Virus record (IMG/VR): IMGVR_UViG_3300042446_002147
Span: 1-64,000 of that record
DNA from: a virus
Strand: one strand, 5' to 3'
Length of the DNA stretch: 64,000 nt
The notes under the pieces are model-generated. The model was not told the origin of the DNA, made no database searches, and saw only the letters and a list, made by a program, of their open reading frames with translations. Shown one piece after another: positions 51,922 to 59,236 of this stretch. A program made the translations under genes and the position numbers. Positions within the stretch are counted from its first letter, which is position 1; every line of letters starts with the position of its first letter.

Positions 51922-52620
51922 ATGGATATAGTGATTGTTAGCTATGCTAAAGATGACTACTGTAAGGGTTTAACTGAAAATTGTATAAAGTCAATTCTAG
52001 AGTCAGAAAATTATTCTGAGAAGCTATTTAATATAATTGTTGTTGAATCTGAACCTGGTGTAAAATGGGAACATCTATCCGATATAGTTCACACATTTGA
52101 AGCTCCTTTACCTTATGGTTATCACAAATTTCTTAACTTTGGTAGAAAGCAGGGAAATTCACAATTCGTTGCTCTCTGTAATAATGATTTAGAATTTAAA
52201 GAAAAATGGTTTACTAATATAATGAAAGCATCTGTTATGGAATCTGATGTCATATCATTTTCTCCTATATGTCCGATGACTCAGACAATTTACGAGATAT
52301 ACGAGCACTCAGGAAATATTGAAGGATACGAAATAAGAAAACATATATCTGGATGGTGTATAATACACAAGAGGGAAATTTATAATATAATTGGGGATCT
52401 TGATGAAAGATTTCATCATTGGTTCTGTGATAATGATTATTCAATGGAGCTTCAATATCATGGACTTAAACACATGCTTGTCACTGATTCAATTGTGATA
52501 CATCACGATAAAAATATAGGAAAAACCACAGAAAGAGTTATAACTGATAGAAATCAGATGTATGATATGACTAGTGGTTCTTTGCCTATCTTTCAAGAAA
52601 AATGGAGAAATAAAATATAA
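51922..52620 (+). CDS. GT2-family glycosyltransferase
   Basis: This 232-residue protein starts MDIVIVSYAKDDYCKGLTEN, has FVALCNNDLEFKEKWFTNIM (NND in place of DxD, as in many rhamnosyl/GT2 enzymes) and LDERFHHWFCDNDYSMELQY, the C-terminal (E/D)NDxS region. The ATG at 51922 sits just after the kdsA stop; an in-frame ATG at 51904 would overlap it. It is the last clear transferase of the island. Donor unknown. Confidence 0.75.
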   Translation: MDIVIVSYAKDDYCKGLTENCIKSILESENYSEKLFNIIVVESEPGVKWEHLSDIVHTFEAPLPYGYHKFLNFGRKQGNSQFVALCNNDLEFKEKWFTNIMKASVMESDVISFSPICPMTQTIYEIYEHSGNIEGYEIRKHISGWCIIHKREIYNIIGDLDERFHHWFCDNDYSMELQYHGLKHMLVTDSIVIHHDKNIGKTTERVITDRNQMYDMTSGSLPIFQEKWRNKI

Positions 52621-52630
52621 AATATAAAAT

Positions 52631-53254
52631 ATGAAAAGATATGAAATGATCAACCGTGTTATCGAATCAAAAGGATACACGAATTATTTAGAAATAGGAG
52701 TGAGAGACGGTGAATGCTTCAAAGAGATTTGCTGTAAGAATAAAACCGGGGTGGATCCTAATCCCACTAGTGATCATACAACACATATAATGACTTCTGA
52801 CGATTTCTTTTATGAATTAGACGAGAATTCTATGTTTGATGTGATATTCATTGATGGGTTACACTTAGATCATCAAGTAAATAAAGATATTGAAAATTCA
52901 TTAAAGCATTTAAAAGAAGGTGGAACTATACTTCTTCATGATTGTAATCCACCAACTAAATATCATGCTGCAGAATCTCCTGTTTATTCTGCACCTGCTA
53001 ACGGTGATTGGAATGGTACTGTGTATCTTTCCTTGATTAATTTAAGATTATACAGAAATAATTTGAGATTAAGAACGGTGGATTCTGATTGGGGAGTTGG
53101 CTTATTAACAAAAGAGACGAGCGAGACTTTAAATGCTTTTCCTAATGATGCTATGTCATGGGAATTCTTTTATGAAAACCGACAAGAAATACTCGATTTA
53201 GTTACAGTTGATGAATTTATTAATCTTTATCCTGTCAATCTTCTAGTTGACTAA
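52631..53254 (+). CDS. class I methyltransferase (Methyltransf_24-like)
   Basis: This 207-residue protein reads NYLEIGVRDGECFKEI (SAM motif I), GVDPNPTSDH, FDVIFIDGLHLDHQVNKDIE and KEGGTILLHDCNPP. This is the pattern of Methyltransf_24-type enzymes often found in glycan and antibiotic clusters. It probably methylates a sugar or glycan end group and may terminate the chain. It closes the island, followed by a 37-bp gap. Confidence 0.78.
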   Translation: MKRYEMINRVIESKGYTNYLEIGVRDGECFKEICCKNKTGVDPNPTSDHTTHIMTSDDFFYELDENSMFDVIFIDGLHLDHQVNKDIENSLKHLKEGGTILLHDCNPPTKYHAAESPVYSAPANGDWNGTVYLSLINLRLYRNNLRLRTVDSDWGVGLLTKETSETLNAFPNDAMSWEFFYENRQEILDLVTVDEFINLYPVNLLVD

Positions 53255-53291
53255 TGAAATTATTCCAATTTATTAGAGTATAAAATTTATT

Positions 53292-53552
53292 ATGAAAATA
53301 GAAAATGGTTATAAACTATGTTTGACTAAAGAAAAAGGCAAGACTAAAATAGAGATAACTAGGCATAAAAATCCAGTAATGGATAATATTTTAATAATAA
53401 ACAGCATAGGAAGTACAAGATACGAAGACACATGGATAATAGAGAAAGATTTAGATGGATGGTTATCCAGTTTAAAAAATGAAGGTTTTACTGAAATAAA
53501 TATAAATGAGGATGTGGAATCTCCTAAAGAAAATAATAAGAAAAAAAAATAA
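53292..53552 (+). CDS. hypothetical small protein
   Basis: This 86-residue mixed alpha/beta protein starts MKIENGYKLCLTKEKGKTKI and ends in a poly-Lys tail. No motif is recognised. It is the first gene of the tail/baseplate unit; the leader TAGAGTATAAAATTTATT contains a TATAAA-like element. The next gene starts one base after its stop. Confidence 0.5.
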   Translation: MKIENGYKLCLTKEKGKTKIEITRHKNPVMDNILIINSIGSTRYEDTWIIEKDLDGWLSSLKNEGFTEININEDVESPKENNKKKK

Positions 53553-53553
53553 G

Positions 53554-54132
53554 ATGGAAAACATAGAAGAAATCGATATTGAGTACCTTGATAAAGAACT
53601 AAGCCCTTTTGTTTATAAATGGACCAAAGGAGATAACGATGGGGAAATATGTGAATATGAAAACTTATTTAAAGATCCAACTACTGGAATTATTTGGATA
53701 AACTTTAGAGGTGGTAGTAGAATTAATTATTTATTATTAAATGATTTTATGCTACAGATAGAACCTTCAGCGGTTAAGGAAGAAGCTATAGAGCAATTAG
53801 CAAATCTTCCAATGAGAAATGTTATGCTTTCTGATAATAAATCTAAAGTTACACTTCCTGATAATCCTATTGTTTCTTTATTACAGAAACAAAAGCCAAA
53901 CTGGGTCGAGGTTGGTATTAATCTTAAATTGAATCTACCTACTAAGAATCTTTATAATGTATTAACTAGCTCTTTTGAAGATGCGGAAGAAGAAATTATA
54001 GAATTTGTAGTGAGGGATCTTGATATAGAATTAATTAAAGACAGTTTGAGGATAAATATAAAAGATATATATAATAAAAGTAATGGAACTTTACGAAAAA
54101 GCGGATCCCAAGATAATACAAAAGACGGGTAA
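53554..54132 (+). CDS. hypothetical protein of the tail module
   Basis: This 192-residue acidic protein starts MENIEEIDIEYLDKELSPF right after the preceding stop. A middle beta part (GIIWINFRGGSRINYLLLND) and a C-terminal acidic helix are visible. I cannot assign a family. I chose the ATG at 53554; a longer frame from 53506 would overlap the previous gene. It overlaps the Nudix gene by 50 bp. Confidence 0.5.
   Translation: MENIEEIDIEYLDKELSPFVYKWTKGDNDGEICEYENLFKDPTTGIIWINFRGGSRINYLLLNDFMLQIEPSAVKEEAIEQLANLPMRNVMLSDNKSKVTLPDNPIVSLLQKQKPNWVEVGINLKLNLPTKNLYNVLTSSFEDAEEEIIEFVVRDLDIELIKDSLRINIKDIYNKSNGTLRKSGSQDNTKDG
54064..54071 (+). promoter_or_regulatory. GATATATA late-promoter-like motif
   Basis: GATATATA lies 11 bp before the ATG of the Nudix gene, inside the 3' end of the preceding gene. 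Confidence 0.4.
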
Positions 54133-54646
54133 TATAGAGGTTATTGATATAGATGACCATTTATTTATACGACAAATAAATCCAGGGGTTATTATAATGC
54201 CTTACACTTCCGATGAGTCAGGATTCCCTGTTAAAATAGGTGTTATTTCTGAGGTATTAGATCAAAGACCTGGTGGAATGTCTATGACACTTATTACGGG
54301 ATCGACAGAAGATGATGATAAAAATATTTATCAAACAGCAGTTAGGGAGTTAAGGGAGGAATCAGGATTTGAAATTAAAGATTTAAAAAGATGGAAATTC
54401 TTAGGAAGTCTATACACATCTAAAATGGTTATGAACTCCAATCCTTGTTTTGCTGTTGATATTACAGGGACTGTAGCTGAGGAGAAAGAAACTGACGGAT
54501 CACAATCAGAGAAAGATTCAAAATTTGAATTAATTAGTGTGGACAATGCTTTGGATCTAGAAGATTCATTAGTTAGCACTTTATTTATAAAAACATTTAA
54601 AAACCTTTTTAATAAAAATGAACAAGATACAGAATCTCCCGAATAG
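54083..54646 (+). CDS. Nudix hydrolase-like protein
   Basis: This 187-residue protein has a Nudix-box-like segment TAVRELREESGFEIKDL preceded by GSTEDDDKNIYQ. The core REx-x-EExG is intact, but the spacing to the leading Gly is one residue longer than canonical and the first Glu is Asp. Nudix enzymes cleave nucleoside diphosphates linked to another group, such as NDP-sugars or oxidised nucleotides. A second strand LGSLYTSKMVMNSNPCFAVD fits the fold. Substrate unknown; a link to the sugar-nucleotide island is possible. Confidence 0.7.
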   Translation: MELYEKADPKIIQKTGNIEVIDIDDHLFIRQINPGVIIMPYTSDESGFPVKIGVISEVLDQRPGGMSMTLITGSTEDDDKNIYQTAVRELREESGFEIKDLKRWKFLGSLYTSKMVMNSNPCFAVDITGTVAEEKETDGSQSEKDSKFELISVDNALDLEDSLVSTLFIKTFKNLFNKNEQDTESPE

Positions 54647-54806
54647 AAAGGATAGAAGAAAAATGGCCAAAGACCTTGGTCTTTTTGGTAAGAAAAAAGA
54701 TAAAGCAGAAACGGCTGAATCTAAAGAAAGAACTAAAGCTGTAGGAAATCTTATTAGACTTAGGAATCTTACGGAGCAAAGAAATAATAACAAAACTAAA
54801 GACTAA
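54618..54806 (+). CDS. small basic phage protein
   Basis: This 62-residue, very basic protein begins MNKIQNLPNRKDRRKMAKDL and is rich in Lys, Arg and Asn. It overlaps the Nudix gene by 29 bp in another frame, so it is less certain than its neighbours. The N-R-K-D-R-R opening followed by AK is a form I associate with small structural-module proteins of T4-like phages, but no function is known. Confidence 0.45.
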   Translation: MNKIQNLPNRKDRRKMAKDLGLFGKKKDKAETAESKERTKAVGNLIRLRNLTEQRNNNKTKD

Positions 54807-54809
54807 AAG

Positions 54810-55139
54810 TTGGAGTGTTTTAAATCATTTATAGTATCAAAATCTGATAAGGTTAAAACAATAGATACAGATTCTATTGGTCCTTATCATGTTATAGATG
54901 TAAATATGTGGTTTAAAACAAACAGTTTAACCCCTTCAAATATGAACGAAATTCGCCAATACATATTTGAAGAATGGCTACATAAAAAAATAGTTACTTC
55001 TAAAACAAAAGTTGTTTCTGGTAGTAACTTAGTGGTAGTTTATGATAGTCCTACCGATCCTTTTATTGATTTATTAAAAAATAAAATTTCCGAAATTCTT
55101 GAATTTGAATTTTGTGATATTATTTTAATAGATGAATAG
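54810..55139 (+). CDS. hypothetical protein of the tail module
   Basis: This 109-residue protein starts with TTG 3 bp after the preceding stop and reads MECFKSFIVSKSDKVKTIDT. It is a mixed alpha/beta protein with a C-terminal EFEFCDIILIDE and no recognised motif. The alternative ATG further inside would lose about 30 residues. Its position just before the baseplate genes suggests a tail-assembly role. Confidence 0.5.
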   Translation: MECFKSFIVSKSDKVKTIDTDSIGPYHVIDVNMWFKTNSLTPSNMNEIRQYIFEEWLHKKIVTSKTKVVSGSNLVVVYDSPTDPFIDLLKNKISEILEFEFCDIILIDE

Positions 55140-55147
55140 AAAGTAAG

Positions 55148-55157
55148 GTATATAATA
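55148..55157 (+). promoter_or_regulatory. late-promoter-like motif variant
   Basis: GTATATAATA, one base short of the ATG at 55159, is a variant of the GATATATA signal and stands before the first large tail gene. Confidence 0.35.
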
Positions 55158-55158
55158 C

Positions 55159-56982
55159 ATGGCAGCACCTTTCTCATTTTCATCAGATGTACAAGATTTT
55201 GAAAGATCTGGTAAGAATATATTTAAGTTCGATAGCGACAAAGTATTTGCTACATACGAACTATCCGATCTAGCAACTCTTCCTAAAAGTTTATTTTATG
55301 ATGCTGCAACAGCAGATGGTGCGGGATATGCTGGTCTTTTTGCTTATTATGTTTTAGGTAGGGGTGCTGGAGGACAAAATGTTAAATACCATTTATCTGA
55401 GACAACTAATGAATTAAAAAACGTAACATCACAAGAATCAAGAAATCCCACAGCAGCTCAAATAATATCAATAACTTCAGGAAAAACTAGTGAAAACTCT
55501 GTGCCTGCTTATTTAGATCCTAAAAGTCCTTATAGAGGACAACTTTATAATGTTAAGGATTTTATATTTTGTAAATATTATGGTATTATTCCTAATAATA
55601 GGATGATAACTTTGAGAAGATTTCCGCATCCTACATTAGATTCACTAAGAACTATTCCAGATGGAGGTGTTGGAGATTTTGGATTTTCTCAGAAAGATAA
55701 AAAGAAAATAACTTTTGAAGCTAGAGGAGTTCCTGAACTAGGTAAATTACATGATAAAACTGGGGAACTTAACACATCCCTTCCTGTTGCACAAGCGGTT
55801 ACATTTTTTGGTGGTGACACAGGTAACTCACTATCCACTGTATTAGGAATAAACACGGGTTTAAATTTTGGCGTACAGACACAGGAAGCTGTAAAAAATG
55901 AACAAACAGGGGATCCTGGGTTAATGAATTCTCCATATGGAGATTTAATAAAATCTTTAATAACTGGGACTGGAATAGATTTTGATCCAGAGGTAGCGGA
56001 TAATTTAGCTGGTACATTATTAACTCCGGAGAAAAACAGAAACAGATTACAAAGAATGTTATTAGATCAGGCAGTAAGTGAAGACGGGCCGTTATCTAAA
56101 AAAATATTTGTCAATGTAAATACTGTTAATCAGATGATGATCAGATCGCAAGGTTTTAATGGAGGATTTGATTCCTTTACCTTGGATTTTCATTATAATT
56201 TAACATCAGTTGGTAGAATTAATTCTAAGATTCTATTTCTTGATCTTATGACTAATCTTTTATCTATAGGATCAGATTATGGCCAATTTTTATCACCAGA
56301 GCTTAGATTATCTCAAACTAGTGTGGGATTAGGATTTCCTGGTGGACCCGCAGGATATGCAAAATCTATAGTTGATCCCATAGGTTATATTAGAGATACT
56401 GTTTCAAAAATGCTTTCAAAAGATAATGTTGATAGGCAATTAGAAAACGAAAAAGGATTAGCTGACCGGGTGTCACAGATAGCAGCAGAGGTTAAAGCTT
56501 TTGCTAATGATCCATCAAAAGGTTTAGGACCAGATTCAACACTAATGAAATCTATATCTGTAATGTTAAGTGATGCTTTTCTTAAGAAGGTTTATTTTTC
56601 TCCTATTATGCTTAGTGGATATCCGACCGGAGATTGGCATATGGTAGTTGGTAACCCTTTAAATCCTATTGCTATGATAGGAAATTTAGTTTGTACAAAT
56701 GTTAAAATCACCTTCGGTGATGATCTAGGACCTGATGATTTTCCTACTGAATTAAAAGCTACATATACTTTACAACCAGGAAGACAAAGACATAGAGGCG
56801 ATTTTGACTCAATGTTTAATAGAGGTAGTGGTAGACTATATCTTGGTCAATTAGTATCTTCTGGAGAATCTACTAAAGCATTTATTAATACCAGAGGAAT
56901 ATTCACTAATGAAATAAAAAATATAGACCAGACAGTAATACAAGGATCTAGTACAACTACAGGATCGGAAAAAGTAAATTAG
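55159..56982 (+). CDS. tail/baseplate structural protein
   Basis: This 607-residue protein has PTGDWHMVVGNPLNPIAMIG followed by NLVCTNVKITFGDDLGPDDF and TLQPGRQRHRGDFDSMFNRG, a combination typical of large phage virion proteins of the baseplate/tail-tube region, though I cannot assign a T4 gene. The middle is helical with long disordered parts. It opens a run of five baseplate-like genes. Gp48/gp54-type tube-initiator function is possible but unproven. Confidence 0.65.
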   Translation: MAAPFSFSSDVQDFERSGKNIFKFDSDKVFATYELSDLATLPKSLFYDAATADGAGYAGLFAYYVLGRGAGGQNVKYHLSETTNELKNVTSQESRNPTAAQIISITSGKTSENSVPAYLDPKSPYRGQLYNVKDFIFCKYYGIIPNNRMITLRRFPHPTLDSLRTIPDGGVGDFGFSQKDKKKITFEARGVPELGKLHDKTGELNTSLPVAQAVTFFGGDTGNSLSTVLGINTGLNFGVQTQEAVKNEQTGDPGLMNSPYGDLIKSLITGTGIDFDPEVADNLAGTLLTPEKNRNRLQRMLLDQAVSEDGPLSKKIFVNVNTVNQMMIRSQGFNGGFDSFTLDFHYNLTSVGRINSKILFLDLMTNLLSIGSDYGQFLSPELRLSQTSVGLGFPGGPAGYAKSIVDPIGYIRDTVSKMLSKDNVDRQLENEKGLADRVSQIAAEVKAFANDPSKGLGPDSTLMKSISVMLSDAFLKKVYFSPIMLSGYPTGDWHMVVGNPLNPIAMIGNLVCTNVKITFGDDLGPDDFPTELKATYTLQPGRQRHRGDFDSMFNRGSGRLYLGQLVSSGESTKAFINTRGIFTNEIKNIDQTVIQGSSTTTGSEKVN

Positions 56983-56999
56983 AAAAATAATAATAATAG

Positions 57000-57605
57000 A
57001 TGTTAATTATTGATATAATAGAAGCAAAACCTTATAGGACAGATCCCAATACTAAAATATCTTTATTGGATCTTGTTAGTCCATCTTGGGATCCAAAATC
57101 TATTGGTTATGAATTAAAAAGTATTGCCATAGTAACTGACGAAACTGAAATGAGACCTGATTTAATTGCTCTTTCATATATGAGTGAAGCTAGTCATTTA
57201 GGTACATTATTAAAAATAAATAATATATCTAATCCTCTTAGCTTACTAAGAGGTGAGGTTTTATTAGTACCATCGGATAAGATGATGAAAAATTTATTCG
57301 CTAGCGGACAAGCTGTAAATAACCAGAAACAGAAAGCTAAATCTTTCAGAAAAGAATTACAGGAAAAAATATCACAGGTCAGTCAGGAAAGACTTGAGTA
57401 TTTGAATTCTAAAAATATATCAAATCTAACAGAAACTCCTCTTCCACCAAATATGTTAAAAGAAGGAGAACAACAAATATTAGTTGAAGGTGGGAGATTA
57501 ATATTTGGACCTGATATAGGAACTTGTAGAGCTAAGACAAAAAAGAATGTTTCTATTACTGATATAAAGTCTAAGCTTGCACAGAAGAACATTTTTAAAA
57601 GATAA
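57000..57605 (+). CDS. baseplate wedge protein, gp53-like with LysM fold
   Basis: This 201-residue protein has DLIALSYMSEASHLGTLLKI followed by NNISNPLSLLRGEVLLVPS, a LysM-like arrangement with an LPS/VPS ending. T4 gp53 (196 residues) is the baseplate wedge protein with such a LysM-like domain, and the length and position next to the hub genes agree. It connects wedges around the hub. The N-terminal strand and Lys-rich helix (residues 100-130) are less conserved. Confidence 0.75.
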   Translation: MLIIDIIEAKPYRTDPNTKISLLDLVSPSWDPKSIGYELKSIAIVTDETEMRPDLIALSYMSEASHLGTLLKINNISNPLSLLRGEVLLVPSDKMMKNLFASGQAVNNQKQKAKSFRKELQEKISQVSQERLEYLNSKNISNLTETPLPPNMLKEGEQQILVEGGRLIFGPDIGTCRAKTKKNVSITDIKSKLAQKNIFKR

Positions 57606-57608
57606 TAA

Positions 57609-59222
57609 ATGGCTGTAGATTTTAATTTAAGAAAAGCTATATTACAATATAGAGATCCCACTATATTACTGGATGAATTAGGAATAGTTGACACGTCCTC
57701 ACAGGAAGGGGATATAACAGCAAATGACCAAAGATCTGGAAATATACAAAAAAAATATACAGGGCTAGCTGAGCCTTTAGTAAGGATTAATAATGCTACT
57801 ATTACAGGTATTAAATATTTTAATCTGGATCTGACTGGATTTAAACCCACACTTTTATTTAGATTTGAAACAATAGATGAGAGATTTCTTTTCACGTCAT
57901 ATCCTAAAGACGGTGATATAGTTTCTTTGTATATAAGGCCTTTTGGTGAATTATTTAAACCTATTAGGATGGATTTTATTATAAACGAGGTGATATCTCC
58001 TTTTAATAATGGACCATATAACACAAATGAACCATCAACTGGTAAATTCCTTTCCTTTACTGTAATGTGTGAAGTGAGAATACCAAAACTATATAAACAT
58101 ATATGTAAGAATATTAGAGGAACAAGTACAGAAGCATTAATAAAAATAGCGGAAGATCTTGGTCTAGGATATGCTTCTAACGAAGTAAAGATGAACGATC
58201 CAATGAATTGGCTTTCACCTAATCTTGATTACGAATCTTTTATAAAAAATATAGTTAATGGTGCTTGGTTAGGAGAGGATGATTATTTTGATTGTTGGAT
58301 AGATCAATATTATAATATAAATCTAGTAAATCTTAAAAAACAATTTGACGAGCAGAATTCTAAAATTGACACAATGAGAATGGCTTACGGTGTTGATTCA
58401 TTCGGTGATTTAAGTGGAGGTGCAGAACCTGCTGAAGTTGAATTCCCTATTGTTCTTACAAATTCAACGCAATTTGAGAAGTCTCCCCTTTTTATTAAAG
58501 ATCTTGCTTTGGAACAAAACTCTGGGTCTATTAATAAAGATCTAGGATATTTTCAAAAGATTCAATTCTACGATGATAAATTAAAATCAGATAAGCCTAA
58601 AAATAAGTTCGTTGAATATTCTATAGAATCGGTAACTAATAAGGATTTAAGTTCTAGGGACACTTTAAATAAAGGAAGATTAGGAGAGGATGTATATAAG
58701 GACGAGGAAAAGAAAACTTATATAGGTACGATGTACTTTGATAATGTTCATGAAAATTTTCAACAGGCATCTATACAAAATATACTTAATAGAAATGATA
58801 GTTATAAGACTATATTAAAAGTGAAAAATAGAGCATGGACTCCTTTTTTATATAGAGGACAAACATTCCCTGTAATTATTATGAGCGAAGGGAGTACTAC
58901 AGCTTCTTCAGATTCTGCAATGGGTCCAGGAGGAAAAAAAGCTTCTTTAGCACCAGACGGAGATAAAAGAGTACCTAATGTATTTCTCTCTGGTAATTAT
59001 GTTGTTCTTGGTTTTAATTTAGAGTTTAATCCTAATGATGGGATATATCAAAGTATGATTCTTGGTAAAAAACAATGGACTTTAAATCCTGGGATTATTT
59101 CAGATCCTAAGACATTAGATCCTAAAGTTGATGATGCACAATTTAATGATTTAGTTAAAAATTCATCTACTATATTACAACAAGAAGTTGGCAAAATAAA
59201 AAGCAGCATATTTGCTGGATAA
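57609..59222 (+). CDS. baseplate hub protein, gp27/gpD-like
   Basis: This 537-residue protein has a beta-barrel part (LVRINNATITGIKYFNLDLT) and then TSTEALIKIAEDLGLGYASN followed by DPMNWLSPNLDYESFIKNIV and DDYFDCWIDQYYNINLVNL. This resembles the second half of gp27 and late-control-D hub proteins of contractile injection systems, which form the trimeric ring that holds the gp5 spike. It is larger than T4 gp27 (391). The gp5-like gene follows two genes on. Confidence 0.75.
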   Translation: MAVDFNLRKAILQYRDPTILLDELGIVDTSSQEGDITANDQRSGNIQKKYTGLAEPLVRINNATITGIKYFNLDLTGFKPTLLFRFETIDERFLFTSYPKDGDIVSLYIRPFGELFKPIRMDFIINEVISPFNNGPYNTNEPSTGKFLSFTVMCEVRIPKLYKHICKNIRGTSTEALIKIAEDLGLGYASNEVKMNDPMNWLSPNLDYESFIKNIVNGAWLGEDDYFDCWIDQYYNINLVNLKKQFDEQNSKIDTMRMAYGVDSFGDLSGGAEPAEVEFPIVLTNSTQFEKSPLFIKDLALEQNSGSINKDLGYFQKIQFYDDKLKSDKPKNKFVEYSIESVTNKDLSSRDTLNKGRLGEDVYKDEEKKTYIGTMYFDNVHENFQQASIQNILNRNDSYKTILKVKNRAWTPFLYRGQTFPVIIMSEGSTTASSDSAMGPGGKKASLAPDGDKRVPNVFLSGNYVVLGFNLEFNPNDGIYQSMILGKKQWTLNPGIISDPKTLDPKVDDAQFNDLVKNSSTILQQEVGKIKSSIFAG

Positions 59223-59236
59223 ATAATTTTTAAAAG

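Noticed and set aside
30238-53254. Host O-antigen locus joined by misassembly
   Set aside because: Composition, leader style, gene packing and late-promoter-like motifs match the flanking phage genes; coverage data would settle it.
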